In this document: positions 18,996 through 27,311 of the stretch, piece by piece
Layout of the letters: every line of letters begins with the position of its first letter
Position numbering within the stretch: position 1 is the first letter of the stretch
Source of the DNA: Microbacterium sp. TPD7012
Lineage (GTDB): Bacteria > Actinomycetota > Actinomycetes > Actinomycetales > Microbacteriaceae
Direction: 5' to 3'
Length of the DNA stretch: 64,000 nucleotides
Assembly: GCF_003075395.1 (NCBI RefSeq)
Contig: NZ_QDFV01000001.1
Coordinates: 310,001-374,000, forward strand
Program-made: the position numbers and the translations under genes
The notes under the pieces: generated by a model
What the model was told of the DNA's origin: nothing
The model's database searches: none
The model's input: only the letters and a program-made list of their open reading frames with translations

Positions 18996-20360
18996 ATGGC
19001 CACCACGGCACACGCCGACGATTTCGCCCTCAGTCGCGTCCGTCCGGAAGCGCAGAAGCCCTGGTTCGGGATCGCGGTTCAGCGATTCGGTCAGGTCTCC
19101 GCCCTCTCGCAGTTCCTGCTGGGCGCCACGCTCGGCTACAGCATGACGTTCGGCGAGGCCTTCCTCGCCCTCCTCCTCGGTTCGATCATCCTCGAGGTGA
19201 TCATGTGCATCGTCGGCATCATCGGTCAGAAGGAAGGGCTCAACACGGCCCTGCTGGCCCGATGGACCGGCTTCGGAGAGGTCGGCGCCTCCCTCGTCGG
19301 GCTCGCTATCGGCATCAGCCTGATCGGGTGGTTCGGCATCCAGAGCGCGATCTCGGCCGAGTCGCTCGATGCGCTGCTGCCCGGTGTCATGCCGATCTGG
19401 GCCTGGAGCCTGCTCTTCGGCCTCGCGGTCACCGCGATCGTCGCCTTCGGATTCAAGGGCATGCAGTGGCTCGCGAACATCACGGTGCCGCTCTTCCTGA
19501 TCCTCGTCGGATGGTCGATCATCAGCGAACTCGTCGACCACGATCTCGGCGAGCTGATCACCGGACCCGCTCCCGGCCCCACGATGAGCGTCTTCGCCGG
19601 CACGGGCATCGTCGCCGGAGGGCTCATCGTCGGCGCGATCATCACCGCCGACATGACGCGCTTCAACCGGTCCCGTGCCGACGTGATCAAGCAGACGGTG
19701 GTCGGCGTCTCGCTCGGCGAGTTCGTCATCGGGCTCGCGGGAGTGCTCCTGGCGCACGCCGCGGCCTCGGGCAACATCGTGGCCATCGTCACCTCGTCGA
19801 TCGGCTTCGTGGGTCTGATCATCGTGATCACGGGCACGCTCAAGATCAACGACTGGAACCTGTACTCGTCGACGCTCGGACTGGTCAACTTCATCTCGAC
19901 CGCGTTCAGCAAGAACCTCCACCGCGTCACCACGACGATCGTCCTCGGCGTCGTCGGCTCGGTGCTCGCCGCCGTCGGCATCCTCGGCCAGTTCTCGGGC
20001 TTCCTCATCATCCTCGGCGTCGCCTTCCCGCCGATCGCGGGCATCATGGTCGCCGAGTACTTCATCGTGCGCCGCTGGCGTCCCGAGCTCGATGCGAGCA
20101 GGGAGACCGGACGCCTCCCCGACACGGCACCGCGGATCGTCCCGGCCACGCTCGTGATCTGGCTGGTGTCGGCCGTCGTCGGCTACGTCGTCACGTGGGG
20201 CATCCCGCCCGTGCTGTCGCTGCTCCTCTCGATGGTCCTGTACGTGATCGCGGGCAAGCTCGGCTGGGTGCGCGGCATCGGCACCGCCCGCACGGCGCAG
20301 CCGGAGCTCGAGACGGATGCCGCCACCGACGCGGTCCCCGGTCTCGGCGCCACCAACTGA
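18996..20360 (+). CDS. NCS1-family cytosine/hydantoin-type permease
   Basis: A 454-residue membrane protein with about 12 hydrophobic segments. It resembles cytosine permease CodB and related NCS1 symporters that import nucleobases, hydantoins or allantoin with H+ or Na+. Typical blocks are a charged N-terminus then SALSQFLLGATLGYSMTFGE, GWFGIQ, DMTRFNRSRAD, and NDWNLYSSTLG. ATG 18996 has CTGGAGA 6 bases upstream; ATG 18978 is an alternative. The hydantoinase gene follows 56 bp later, so uptake of a hydantoin-like ring compound is inferred. Confidence 0.88.
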   Translation: MATTAHADDFALSRVRPEAQKPWFGIAVQRFGQVSALSQFLLGATLGYSMTFGEAFLALLLGSIILEVIMCIVGIIGQKEGLNTALLARWTGFGEVGASLVGLAIGISLIGWFGIQSAISAESLDALLPGVMPIWAWSLLFGLAVTAIVAFGFKGMQWLANITVPLFLILVGWSIISELVDHDLGELITGPAPGPTMSVFAGTGIVAGGLIVGAIITADMTRFNRSRADVIKQTVVGVSLGEFVIGLAGVLLAHAAASGNIVAIVTSSIGFVGLIIVITGTLKINDWNLYSSTLGLVNFISTAFSKNLHRVTTTIVLGVVGSVLAAVGILGQFSGFLIILGVAFPPIAGIMVAEYFIVRRWRPELDASRETGRLPDTAPRIVPATLVIWLVSAVVGYVVTWGIPPVLSLLLSMVLYVIAGKLGWVRGIGTARTAQPELETDAATDAVPGLGATN

Positions 20361-20416
20361 CCCACCGCAAGAGAAGCAACACACGCAGCAGAAGCAACAG
20401 AAAGAGAACCACCCTC

Positions 20417-21970
20417 ATGCACATCGGAATCGATGTCGGCGGAACCAATACCGATGCCGTGCTCATGGACGGCACCCTCACCCTGGCGGCGGTGAAGCAC
20501 GCCACGACGGAGGATGTCACGAGCGGCATCGTCCAGGCGATCGACGCCCTGCGGTCCGGGCACCACTTCGACGGGGACCACATCTCCGCCGTGATGATCG
20601 GCACGACGCACTTCATCAACGCGCTCGTGGAGGCCAAGCGGCTCGCGCCGACCGCGGCGCTCCGGCTGGGCCTCCCCGCCACGAAGGCCCTTCCGCCGCT
20701 CGTGGACTGGCCCGCCGGACTCGTCGAGGCGATCCAGGGCCGGAGCTACCTCGCCCACGGCGGCTACGAGTTCGACGGGCGGCCCATCTCCCCGCTCGAC
20801 CCGGACGAACTCCGCGCGCACGCCGCTGACATGCGCGCCAACGGCATCCGCTCCGTCGCCATCTCTTCAGTCTTCAGCCCGGTCAATCACGACCTGGAGG
20901 TCGAGGCGGCGCAGATCATCGCCGAGGAGCTCGGCGATGACGTCGCCATCTCGCTCTCTCATGAGATCGGACGGATCGGGCTCCTCGAGCGGGAGAACGC
21001 CACGATCATCAACGCCGCCCTGCGCGAGCTCGCGTCGGAGATCGTCGACGGCCTCACGGCCGCGGTGCGCCGGCAGGGGATCGAGGCCCCGATCTTCCTC
21101 AGCCAGAACGACGGCACGCTGATGGACGAGGACTACGTGCGCCTGTATCCGGTGGCGACCTTCGCGTCGGGGCCGACGAACTCGATGCGAGGCGCCGCCC
21201 TGACCAGCGGTCTCGCGACGTGCGCGGTCGTCGACATCGGCGGTACCACCACCGACATCGGACTGCTCATCAACGGCTTCCCCCGCGAGACGGCGAACGA
21301 GGTGAAGGTGGCCGGCATCCGCACCAACTTCCGGATGCCGGATGTGCTGTCCATCGGAATCGGCGGCGGATCCATCGTCGACGAGGAGACCGGCGAGGTG
21401 GGGCCGGAATCCGTGGGCTACCGGCTCACGACCGAGGCTCTCGTCTTCGGCGGGTCGACGCTCACCGCGACCGACATCGCCGTCGCAGCCGGTCGGGCCG
21501 ACATCGGCGACGCCTCGAAGGTCGCTCACCTCGATCGCGCGTTCGTCGAGCGGGTGCTCGAGCGGATCGGCGAGCGGGTCGCTGAGGCGGTGGATCGCAT
21601 GCGCACCTCGCCCGAGCCGATCCCGGTGGTCGCCGTCGGTGGCGGATCGATCCTCGTCTCCGGCGAGCTGCCGATCTTCGGTGCCGTGCAGCGGCCCGAG
21701 AACTACGCGGTCGCGAACGCGATCGGCGCCTCCATCGCCCAGGTCGGCGGCGAGATCGACAAGGTCTACGCGATCGAGCCCGGTCGCCGCGAGGAGGCCA
21801 TCGCCGCGGTGCGGGCGGAAGCCGTCGACAAGGCCATCGCCGCCGGCGCCTTCCCCGCCTCGGTCGACATCGTCGACTTCGACGAGGTCCCGATCCCGTA
21901 TCTCCCCGGCAACGCCACCCGCATCCGGGTCAAGGCCGTGGGCGACCTCGACATGGGCGGTGTGCGATGA
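20417..21970 (+). CDS. Hydantoinase/oxoprolinase family protein (HyuA type)
   Basis: A 517-residue member of the hydantoinase A/oxoprolinase family, which uses ATP to open five-membered cyclic amides. N-terminal MHIGIDVGGTNTDAVLMDG is the phosphate-binding start of the actin-like fold. The second phosphate loop is VVDIGGTTTDIGLL, then GIGGGSIVDEETG and VAVGGGSIL. The protein is shorter than full HyuA-HyuB fusions, and no separate HyuB gene is present; DUF917 genes take that place. Its stop overlaps the next start by 4 bases. Confidence 0.9.
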   Translation: MHIGIDVGGTNTDAVLMDGTLTLAAVKHATTEDVTSGIVQAIDALRSGHHFDGDHISAVMIGTTHFINALVEAKRLAPTAALRLGLPATKALPPLVDWPAGLVEAIQGRSYLAHGGYEFDGRPISPLDPDELRAHAADMRANGIRSVAISSVFSPVNHDLEVEAAQIIAEELGDDVAISLSHEIGRIGLLERENATIINAALRELASEIVDGLTAAVRRQGIEAPIFLSQNDGTLMDEDYVRLYPVATFASGPTNSMRGAALTSGLATCAVVDIGGTTTDIGLLINGFPRETANEVKVAGIRTNFRMPDVLSIGIGGGSIVDEETGEVGPESVGYRLTTEALVFGGSTLTATDIAVAAGRADIGDASKVAHLDRAFVERVLERIGERVAEAVDRMRTSPEPIPVVAVGGGSILVSGELPIFGAVQRPENYAVANAIGASIAQVGGEIDKVYAIEPGRREEAIAAVRAEAVDKAIAAGAFPASVDIVDFDEVPIPYLPGNATRIRVKAVGDLDMGGVR

Positions 21971-23061
21971 GCTGGACGATCACCCGCGACCTGATCCCCG
22001 GGCTCGCCCGCGGTGCCGCCGTGCTCGGCACGGGCGGCGGCGGCGACCCGTACATCGGTGCCCTGCTCGCCTCGCAGGCCCTGCGCCTGCACGGCGATGT
22101 CACGGTCGTGTCGCTCGACGAGGTGCCGGACGACGCGCTCGTGCTGACCGTGGCGATGATGGGTGCGCCCACGGTCATGGTCGAGAAGCTGCCGAGTCTC
22201 GACGAGGTCACCGCCCCGGTGCGAGCGCTGGGGGCGGCCCTCGGCCGCGCCGTCACGCACATCGCGTGCGCGGAGGTCGGCGGCGTCAACTCGACGATCC
22301 CGATCGCCGCGGCCGCCGCGCTCGGTCTGCCGCTCATCGACGGCGACGGCATGGGCCGCGCGTTCCCGGAGCTCCAGATGGTGCTGCCGACGCTGTACGG
22401 CATCGAAGCGTCGCCGCTCGCGTTCAGCGATGAGAAGGGCAACGTGGGCGTGCTGAACACCGTCGACAACAGCTGGACCGAGCGCATCGCCCGCGTCGCC
22501 TGCGTGGAGATGGGCTGTTCTGTGATGATCTCCGGCTTCCGGATGTCGGGGGCGCAGGCGCGCGAGGCGCTCGTCGCCGACTCCCTGTCGCTGTGCCGCG
22601 AGATCGGCGAGGGCATCGACTCCGCGCGGGAGGCCAAGACGGATCCCGTCGCGCGGGTGGTGGCTCTTCTCGGCGGACGGGAGCTGTTCGAGGGGAAGGT
22701 CGTCGACGTGGAGCGCGCGACCACCACGGGCTTCGCCCGCGGCAGGGCGAGGATCGAGGGTGCGGACTCGGCACTGGAGCTCTCGTTCCAGAACGAGCAC
22801 CTCATCGCGACGCTCGACGGACAGACCCTCGTGACGACACCGGACCTCATCATCGTGCTCGACCATGACTCGGGTGAGCCGATCACGACGGAGGGACTGC
22901 GCTACGGGCAGCGGGTCCGCGTGATCGCCGCACCGAGCGACGAGCGCTGGCACGGCGCCGCCGCGCTGGCGATGGTCGGGCCCGGCTACTTCGGGTACGA
23001 CCTGCCCTCCCATCGATTCGACGGCCGGGTCGAGACCCTCGTCGAGGAGGATGCCGCGTGA
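21967..23061 (+). CDS. DUF917 family protein (S-methyl-thiohydantoin desulfurase-like), copy 1
   Basis: A 364-residue protein of DUF917, a family now linked to S-methyl-thiohydantoin desulfurase in ergothioneine breakdown. It has LGTGGGGDPYIG near the N-terminus, MGAPTVMVEK, EVGGVNST, IDGDGMGRAFPEL, FQNEHLIA and EPITTEGLRYGQRVRV. ATGA overlap with hydantoinase and GTGA overlap with copy 2 imply translational coupling. The cell substrate is not known; it could act on the ring compound before or with hydantoinase. Confidence 0.88.
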   Translation: MSWTITRDLIPGLARGAAVLGTGGGGDPYIGALLASQALRLHGDVTVVSLDEVPDDALVLTVAMMGAPTVMVEKLPSLDEVTAPVRALGAALGRAVTHIACAEVGGVNSTIPIAAAAALGLPLIDGDGMGRAFPELQMVLPTLYGIEASPLAFSDEKGNVGVLNTVDNSWTERIARVACVEMGCSVMISGFRMSGAQAREALVADSLSLCREIGEGIDSAREAKTDPVARVVALLGGRELFEGKVVDVERATTTGFARGRARIEGADSALELSFQNEHLIATLDGQTLVTTPDLIIVLDHDSGEPITTEGLRYGQRVRVIAAPSDERWHGAAALAMVGPGYFGYDLPSHRFDGRVETLVEEDAA

Positions 23062-24170
23062 GCTGGCAGCTGACCGGTGCGGATCTTTCCGACCTCGCTC
23101 GCGGCGCCACGCTGCTCGGAACCGGCGGTGGAGGGGACCCGTACATCGGCAAGATGCTGGTCGAACAGGTCCTCGGCGATCGGTCCATCACGATCCTCGA
23201 CCCCGAGGATCTGACCGACGACATGTTCGTGATCCCGACGGCGCAGATGGGAGCGCCGACCGTGATGATCGAGAAGATCCCGGCCGGCTTCGAGGCCACG
23301 CTCGCCCTGCGCACGCTCGAGGAGCACCTCGGGCGGACGGCGGATGCGACGATGCCGATCGAGTGCGGCGGCATCAACTCGATGATCCCCCTCATGGTCG
23401 CCGCCGAGACCGGCCTTCCGGTCGTCGATGCGGACGGGATGGGGCGCGCGTTCCCCGAGCTGTCGATGGAGACCTTCGCGGTCTACGGTGTGCACGGCTC
23501 CCCGCTCGCTCTGGCGGGCGAACGGGGCGAGCGCGTGATCATCGACACAGGGGATGACGACCGGCAGATGGAGTGGCTGGCGCGCGGGATCACCATCCGC
23601 CTCGGCGGCGTCGGTCACATCGCGGAGTACGCGATGTCGGGCGCGGATGTGAAGCGTACGGCGGTCCCGCGCACCATCTCGATGGCGCTCGCGCTGGGGC
23701 GGACGATCCGGGAGGCGCGAGAGGCGCATCGATCCCCGTTCGAGGCGATCGCGGCGACGCTGTCCACGACGCTCTACCCGCACGTGCGTGAGCTGTTCGT
23801 CGGGAAGGTGACCGACGTGGAGCGCCGCACGACCGAGGGGTTCGCCAGAGGCACCGCGATCGTCTCGGCATCCGATCCGTCGAGTGACGACCGTCTGGAG
23901 ATCTCCTTCCAGAACGAGAACCTCATCGCGCGCCGCAACGGCGAGGTGGTCGCCATCGTGCCCGACCTGATCTGCGTGGTGGACCACGAGTCCGCGGAGC
24001 CGATCACGACGGAGGGGCTGCGCTACGGGCAGCGCGTGCGCGTGCTCGGCATCTCGACGCCGGAGATGATGCGCACGCCGGAGGCTCTGCAGGCATTCGG
24101 GCCCGGGGCGTTCGGGTTGACCGAGCCTTTCTCGCCGGTGGAGGCAGCGGAGGTGGCGAGCCTAGGCTGA
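23058..24170 (+). CDS. DUF917 family protein (S-methyl-thiohydantoin desulfurase-like), copy 2
   Basis: A 370-residue paralogue of copy 1, with the same landmarks: LGTGGGGDPYIGKML, MGAPTVMIEK, ECGGINSM, VDADGMGRAFPEL, FQNENLIARRNG and EPITTEGLRYGQRVRVLG. The GTG start overlaps the previous stop. The two copies differ widely between these blocks, so the duplication is old and the two may form a hetero-oligomer or act on different substrates (inference). Confidence 0.88.
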   Translation: MSWQLTGADLSDLARGATLLGTGGGGDPYIGKMLVEQVLGDRSITILDPEDLTDDMFVIPTAQMGAPTVMIEKIPAGFEATLALRTLEEHLGRTADATMPIECGGINSMIPLMVAAETGLPVVDADGMGRAFPELSMETFAVYGVHGSPLALAGERGERVIIDTGDDDRQMEWLARGITIRLGGVGHIAEYAMSGADVKRTAVPRTISMALALGRTIREAREAHRSPFEAIAATLSTTLYPHVRELFVGKVTDVERRTTEGFARGTAIVSASDPSSDDRLEISFQNENLIARRNGEVVAIVPDLICVVDHESAEPITTEGLRYGQRVRVLGISTPEMMRTPEALQAFGPGAFGLTEPFSPVEAAEVASLG

Positions 24171-24174
24171 GCCC

Positions 24175-25212
24175 ATGCCGGTCACCCTCGATCTCGACAG
24201 CCTCCCCGCGCTGGCAACGGGGTTCGCGCTGCTCGGCTCGGGCGGTGGCGGCGGGACGACCATGCTCGAGCTCGTGCTGCGGGATTCCCCGGACTGGCCG
24301 ATCACCCTGCATGACGTCGACGAGCTGGATCCCGACCTCCCGGTCCTCGGGGCCGCTTTCGTCGGTTCGACCATCCTCCTGGGCGAGCGGCTCCCGGGAA
24401 CCGCCCCCTTCGCTCGGCTCATCGCCGCGGCGGAGCGCTGGTTGGGATATCGCGTTCCGGTGGTCTGCTCGCTCGAGGGCGGCGGACTCAACGGCCTCGC
24501 GTCGTTCACGCTGGCCGGCGAGCGGATCATCGTCGACGCCGATCTGACCGGCCGGGCCGTTCCGGCGCTCGACCAGATGTCGCTCCTGGTCGACGGCGTC
24601 CCGAACATCATCGTCACGTGCGACACGGGTGCCGGCGGAGTCGCCCTCGTCGAGACCGACCGCGCGCTCGACATCGAACGCATCGTGAGGGCGGCGACCG
24701 TCCAGGCGGGCGGTGCCGGCGGCATGGTCTTCGCGGGCTTCACCGTCGGGTCCCTGCGCGAGCACGCGATCGTCGGCAATGCCGCGCACGCGCTGCGGCT
24801 GGGAAAGGCGTTCCTCGGCGCCGAGACCGGGCCGCTCGATCATCTGGCCGGGACGCTGGGCGGGCGGCTGCTCGCGGAGGGGCGCATCACCGCGATCGAG
24901 ATCGACGAGCGGGATCCGCACGTCACCGTCTTCGGAATCGAGGGGAGCGCGGGCGAGGTGCACAGACTCGTGGCCCGGTCCGAGAGCCTCGCGCTGATGA
25001 CCGACGGAAGGCTCGAGGCCGCAGCCCCGGATCTGGTGGTCGTGCTCGACGCGATCTCGCGCGACATCCTCGAGGTCCCCAGTCTGTCGATGGGCCGGTA
25101 CGTCGCCGTGATGCAGCTGGATGGACCGGCGTGGTGGTCGCACTCCACCGAGCGCCTTCGCCATGTGGTCCCCTCGGTCTACGGGCTGGATGAATTGGAC
25201 GGCCTCTCATGA
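24175..25212 (+). CDS. DUF917 family protein, divergent copy 3
   Basis: A 345-residue third paralogue, shorter and more divergent. The N-terminal loop reads LGSGGGGGTTMLEL, so the DPY residues shared by copies 1 and 2 are gone. The second block is VDADLTGRAVPALDQM where the others have DGMGRAFPEL. The EPITTEGLRYG segment is replaced by DILEVPSLSMGRYV. The gene starts 5 bp after copy 2 and overlaps pucR by 4 bases. It may be a regulatory or structural subunit; enzymatic activity is doubtful. Confidence 0.8.
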   Translation: MPVTLDLDSLPALATGFALLGSGGGGGTTMLELVLRDSPDWPITLHDVDELDPDLPVLGAAFVGSTILLGERLPGTAPFARLIAAAERWLGYRVPVVCSLEGGGLNGLASFTLAGERIIVDADLTGRAVPALDQMSLLVDGVPNIIVTCDTGAGGVALVETDRALDIERIVRAATVQAGGAGGMVFAGFTVGSLREHAIVGNAAHALRLGKAFLGAETGPLDHLAGTLGGRLLAEGRITAIEIDERDPHVTVFGIEGSAGEVHRLVARSESLALMTDGRLEAAAPDLVVVLDAISRDILEVPSLSMGRYVAVMQLDGPAWWSHSTERLRHVVPSVYGLDELDGLS

Positions 25213-26717
25213 GCGACGCCCTCCTGCTGAGCGCCCTGCTCGCCCATCCCGAGAACGGGGGCGTCCGTGCGATCGCCGGACCGGAGGATGTCGAGTGGAC
25301 CGGCGTCGTCGTGGAGTCGGACGAGACCCTGCTGCCGTCGGACGGTGCCGGGCGCCTGGTCATCCTCACCGAGTCGCCGCCCGACCGCTCCTGGCAGCAG
25401 GACGCGCTCATCCGCCGCACGCGCGATCGCGGCTTCCGGGCACTCGCGGTGCCCCGCGCCGAGGGGTTCGGCCCGGGTACCCGCGCGCTCGCCGCGCGGC
25501 TCGGGTTCACCGTGCTGCACGTCGATCGACCGATCCTGCTGGCGAAGGCCTGCTGGCAGCTGGTCGAAGCGCGCGATGCGCTCGCCCTGCACTACGTGCG
25601 GAAGGTCGCGCAGTCGATCGAGTACCACGCGGACAGCCTTGCCGACCTGCTCCGCCACCTCTCCACGAGCGTGCGGCACGGCGTCGCTCTGCTCGATGCC
25701 GAGGGCGTGCTGCTCGAATCCGGAGGAGCACTGGCCCCGGACGTGCACGCGTCGATCGATTTCGCCCCGTGGCTCGACATCGTGCGTGCGCCGGGCGGCT
25801 CCGCGGCCTCCGTGCGTGTCGACAGTCCGAGCAGAGAGGGTCTGCGACTGGCGTTCTTCGGCGAAGGCCTCGACGAGCGCCAGGTCACCGCGCTCGCGGT
25901 CGCCGCCGAGGTGGCGATGCCCGCCGTCGCCGCCCGGATCCTGATCGACGAGGTGGAGGAGGTCAACGACGCCTCGGTGTCGTCGGGAGTGCTGCGGGAT
26001 TTCGTCGATCTGCGCGGCACACCGGATCTCGATGTGGAGCGCCGCATGCTCGAGCGCGGATGGCGGACGAGCGGATACCACCTCGGCTTCCGGCTCATCG
26101 GGCGCACCCGTGTGGACGCGCTCCAGCTCCTCCGTTTCGTGATCGGCGAGCTCGGTCGCATCTCCGTCGATTCGCACGCGACCACGGGTGGTCGCGGCGT
26201 GACCGGCTGGCTGACCTTCACCGAGCCGCCGGCGCCGCCGCAGATCGAGCAGTGCGTGGCGGCCCTGCGGGAGCTCCACGTCGCCGCCCGACGCTCGTTC
26301 AACGTCGCGACCGGGGTCGGGTCGGTGGCGAACGGCTCCGCGGGGCTCACGACATCGTTGAGCGAGGCGTCCGATGCTTCGAAGATCGCCGTGAACCGCT
26401 CGGCCACCGGCTGGTTCGTGCGTGTCGACGGACTCGGGCTCGAACGGCTCCTGCTCGCATGGACCGGCAACGACACGTTCGTCCCGGCGGCGCAGTCGCT
26501 CCTCGCGCCGTTGCAGGAGGGACGCGGCGAGTTGTTGACGACCCTGTCGGCGTACCTGGATCATGAGTCGGCCCTCGCTCCGACCGCGGCCGCCCTCGGT
26601 CTCCACCGGAACACCGTCGCCAGTCGCATCCATCGCGCACAGGAGCTGCTCGGCGTGGACATGAGCGATCCCGAGGTGCGGTTGGCGCTGCATCTCGCCT
26701 GCCGCGCGGTGCGCTGA
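25209..26717 (+). CDS. PucR-family transcriptional regulator
   Basis: A 502-residue regulator with the PucR/CdaR layout. An N-terminal sensory part (about 1-130) and a middle domain end in the C-terminal helix-turn-helix at about 440-495: TLSAYLDHESALAPTAAALG and LHRNTVASRIHRAQELLG. PucR-type proteins regulate purine, allantoin and hydantoin breakdown. The ATG overlaps the stop of DUF917 copy 3, so the regulator is the last gene of the operon and probably senses its substrate. A TGTGCACA palindrome at 18894-18901, in the SDR-permease intergenic region, is a possible but weak binding site. Confidence 0.88.
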   Translation: MSDALLLSALLAHPENGGVRAIAGPEDVEWTGVVVESDETLLPSDGAGRLVILTESPPDRSWQQDALIRRTRDRGFRALAVPRAEGFGPGTRALAARLGFTVLHVDRPILLAKACWQLVEARDALALHYVRKVAQSIEYHADSLADLLRHLSTSVRHGVALLDAEGVLLESGGALAPDVHASIDFAPWLDIVRAPGGSAASVRVDSPSREGLRLAFFGEGLDERQVTALAVAAEVAMPAVAARILIDEVEEVNDASVSSGVLRDFVDLRGTPDLDVERRMLERGWRTSGYHLGFRLIGRTRVDALQLLRFVIGELGRISVDSHATTGGRGVTGWLTFTEPPAPPQIEQCVAALRELHVAARRSFNVATGVGSVANGSAGLTTSLSEASDASKIAVNRSATGWFVRVDGLGLERLLLAWTGNDTFVPAAQSLLAPLQEGRGELLTTLSAYLDHESALAPTAAALGLHRNTVASRIHRAQELLGVDMSDPEVRLALHLACRAVR

Positions 26718-26842
26718 CGGCTCGCGCCCCGAGTCGCGGAAACCAGACGGAGGTGGCGACCTGCGTCTATGGAGAGCGCCTCGGCAGCGGATCACACTGG
26801 GGACGGCGAGCGCACGAGGCGTCGCCTGCGTGAGGAGACGAC

Positions 26843-27010
26843 ATGTCCGACGAGAAGAAGATCCCTGCCGACGCCGGCGCCGGCGCGACAGCGTCCGCCG
26901 AACTGACCGACGAGCAGCTCGCCGAGGTCGCCGGCGGCAACGGCCATCCGATTCCGGGGCGGCACATGGACAAAGCCGAGATCGAGAAGGCCCTCCGCGG
27001 CGGGAATTAG
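26843..27010 (+). CDS. Small double-glycine-leader peptide, copy A
   Basis: A 55-residue peptide starting MSDEKKIPADAG. It has the form of a double-glycine leader (LTDEQLAEVAGG) like those cut by C39 peptidases or used for bacteriocins and other RiPP precursors. The putative core after GG is 23 residues, with PIPGRHMDKAEIEKALRG and no cysteine, serine or threonine, so it cannot form lanthionine or thiazole rings. GAGGAG is 7 bases before the ATG. No modification, protease or export gene is adjacent. Confidence 0.75.
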   Translation: MSDEKKIPADAGAGATASAELTDEQLAEVAGGNGHPIPGRHMDKAEIEKALRGGN

Positions 27011-27118
27011 CGCGCCCGACGCGGCAGAGGAGGCGACCTGCGTCTATGGAGGCGGCTTCGCCGGCGGAACACACTTGTTCTGCGAGTGCACAAGGCCTCG
27101 CCTGCGTGAGGAGACGAC

Positions 27119-27292
27119 ATGTCCGACGAGAAGAAGATCGCTGCGGAAGCCCCCGCCCCCGAAGAGACGGCAGCGGCAGAGCTGACCGAAGAGCAGCTCG
27201 AGCAGGTCGCCGGCGGCGGCGCCTACCCGGACCAGGGGCGCGGGGGTGGGAACATCTCCCTCGAGGAGAAGGTCCTCCGCGGCTGGAAGTAG
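27119..27292 (+). CDS. Small double-glycine-leader peptide, copy B
   Basis: A 57-residue paralogue of copy A starting MSDEKKIAAEAP, with leader LTEEQLEQVAGG and a core of about 24 residues that contains DQGRGGGNISLEEKVLRGWK. The leader is better conserved than the core, but both cores keep P-x-x-G-R, a later E-K, and L-R-G near the C-terminus. There is no cysteine. The gene converges on the ROK gene 19 bp away. Confidence 0.75.
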   Translation: MSDEKKIAAEAPAPEETAAAELTEEQLEQVAGGGAYPDQGRGGGNISLEEKVLRGWK

Positions 27293-27311
27293 AGGAAGCC
27301 GGAGGCCGAGG

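Larger units (their letters stand above)
26751..27302 (+). repeat. Tandem duplication with 276-bp period carrying two peptide genes
   Basis: The block starting GAGGTGGCGACCTGCGTC at 26751 recurs at 27027 with one change in that stretch, and the two start codons (26843 and 27119) are exactly 276 bp apart. The leader ATG-TCCGACGAGAAGAAGATC and the ribosome site GAGGAGACGAC are identical in both. Similarity is high upstream and over the peptide N-terminus, and falls off after the double-glycine codons. Confidence 0.9.

Noticed and set aside
18915-20384. A 489-codon reverse-strand frame opposite the permease
   Set aside because: Composition is Asp/Arg/Glu-rich antisense of a membrane protein; no recognisable domain.
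18893-21970. A 1025-codon open frame spanning the NCS1 and hydantoinase genes
   Set aside because: The part before 20417 is an Arg/His/Pro-rich out-of-frame translation of the permease gene; only the hydantoinase portion has family motifs.
26843-27292. Lanthipeptide or thiopeptide precursors
   Set aside because: The leaders look right, but the cores have no cysteine and no modifying enzyme is nearby.
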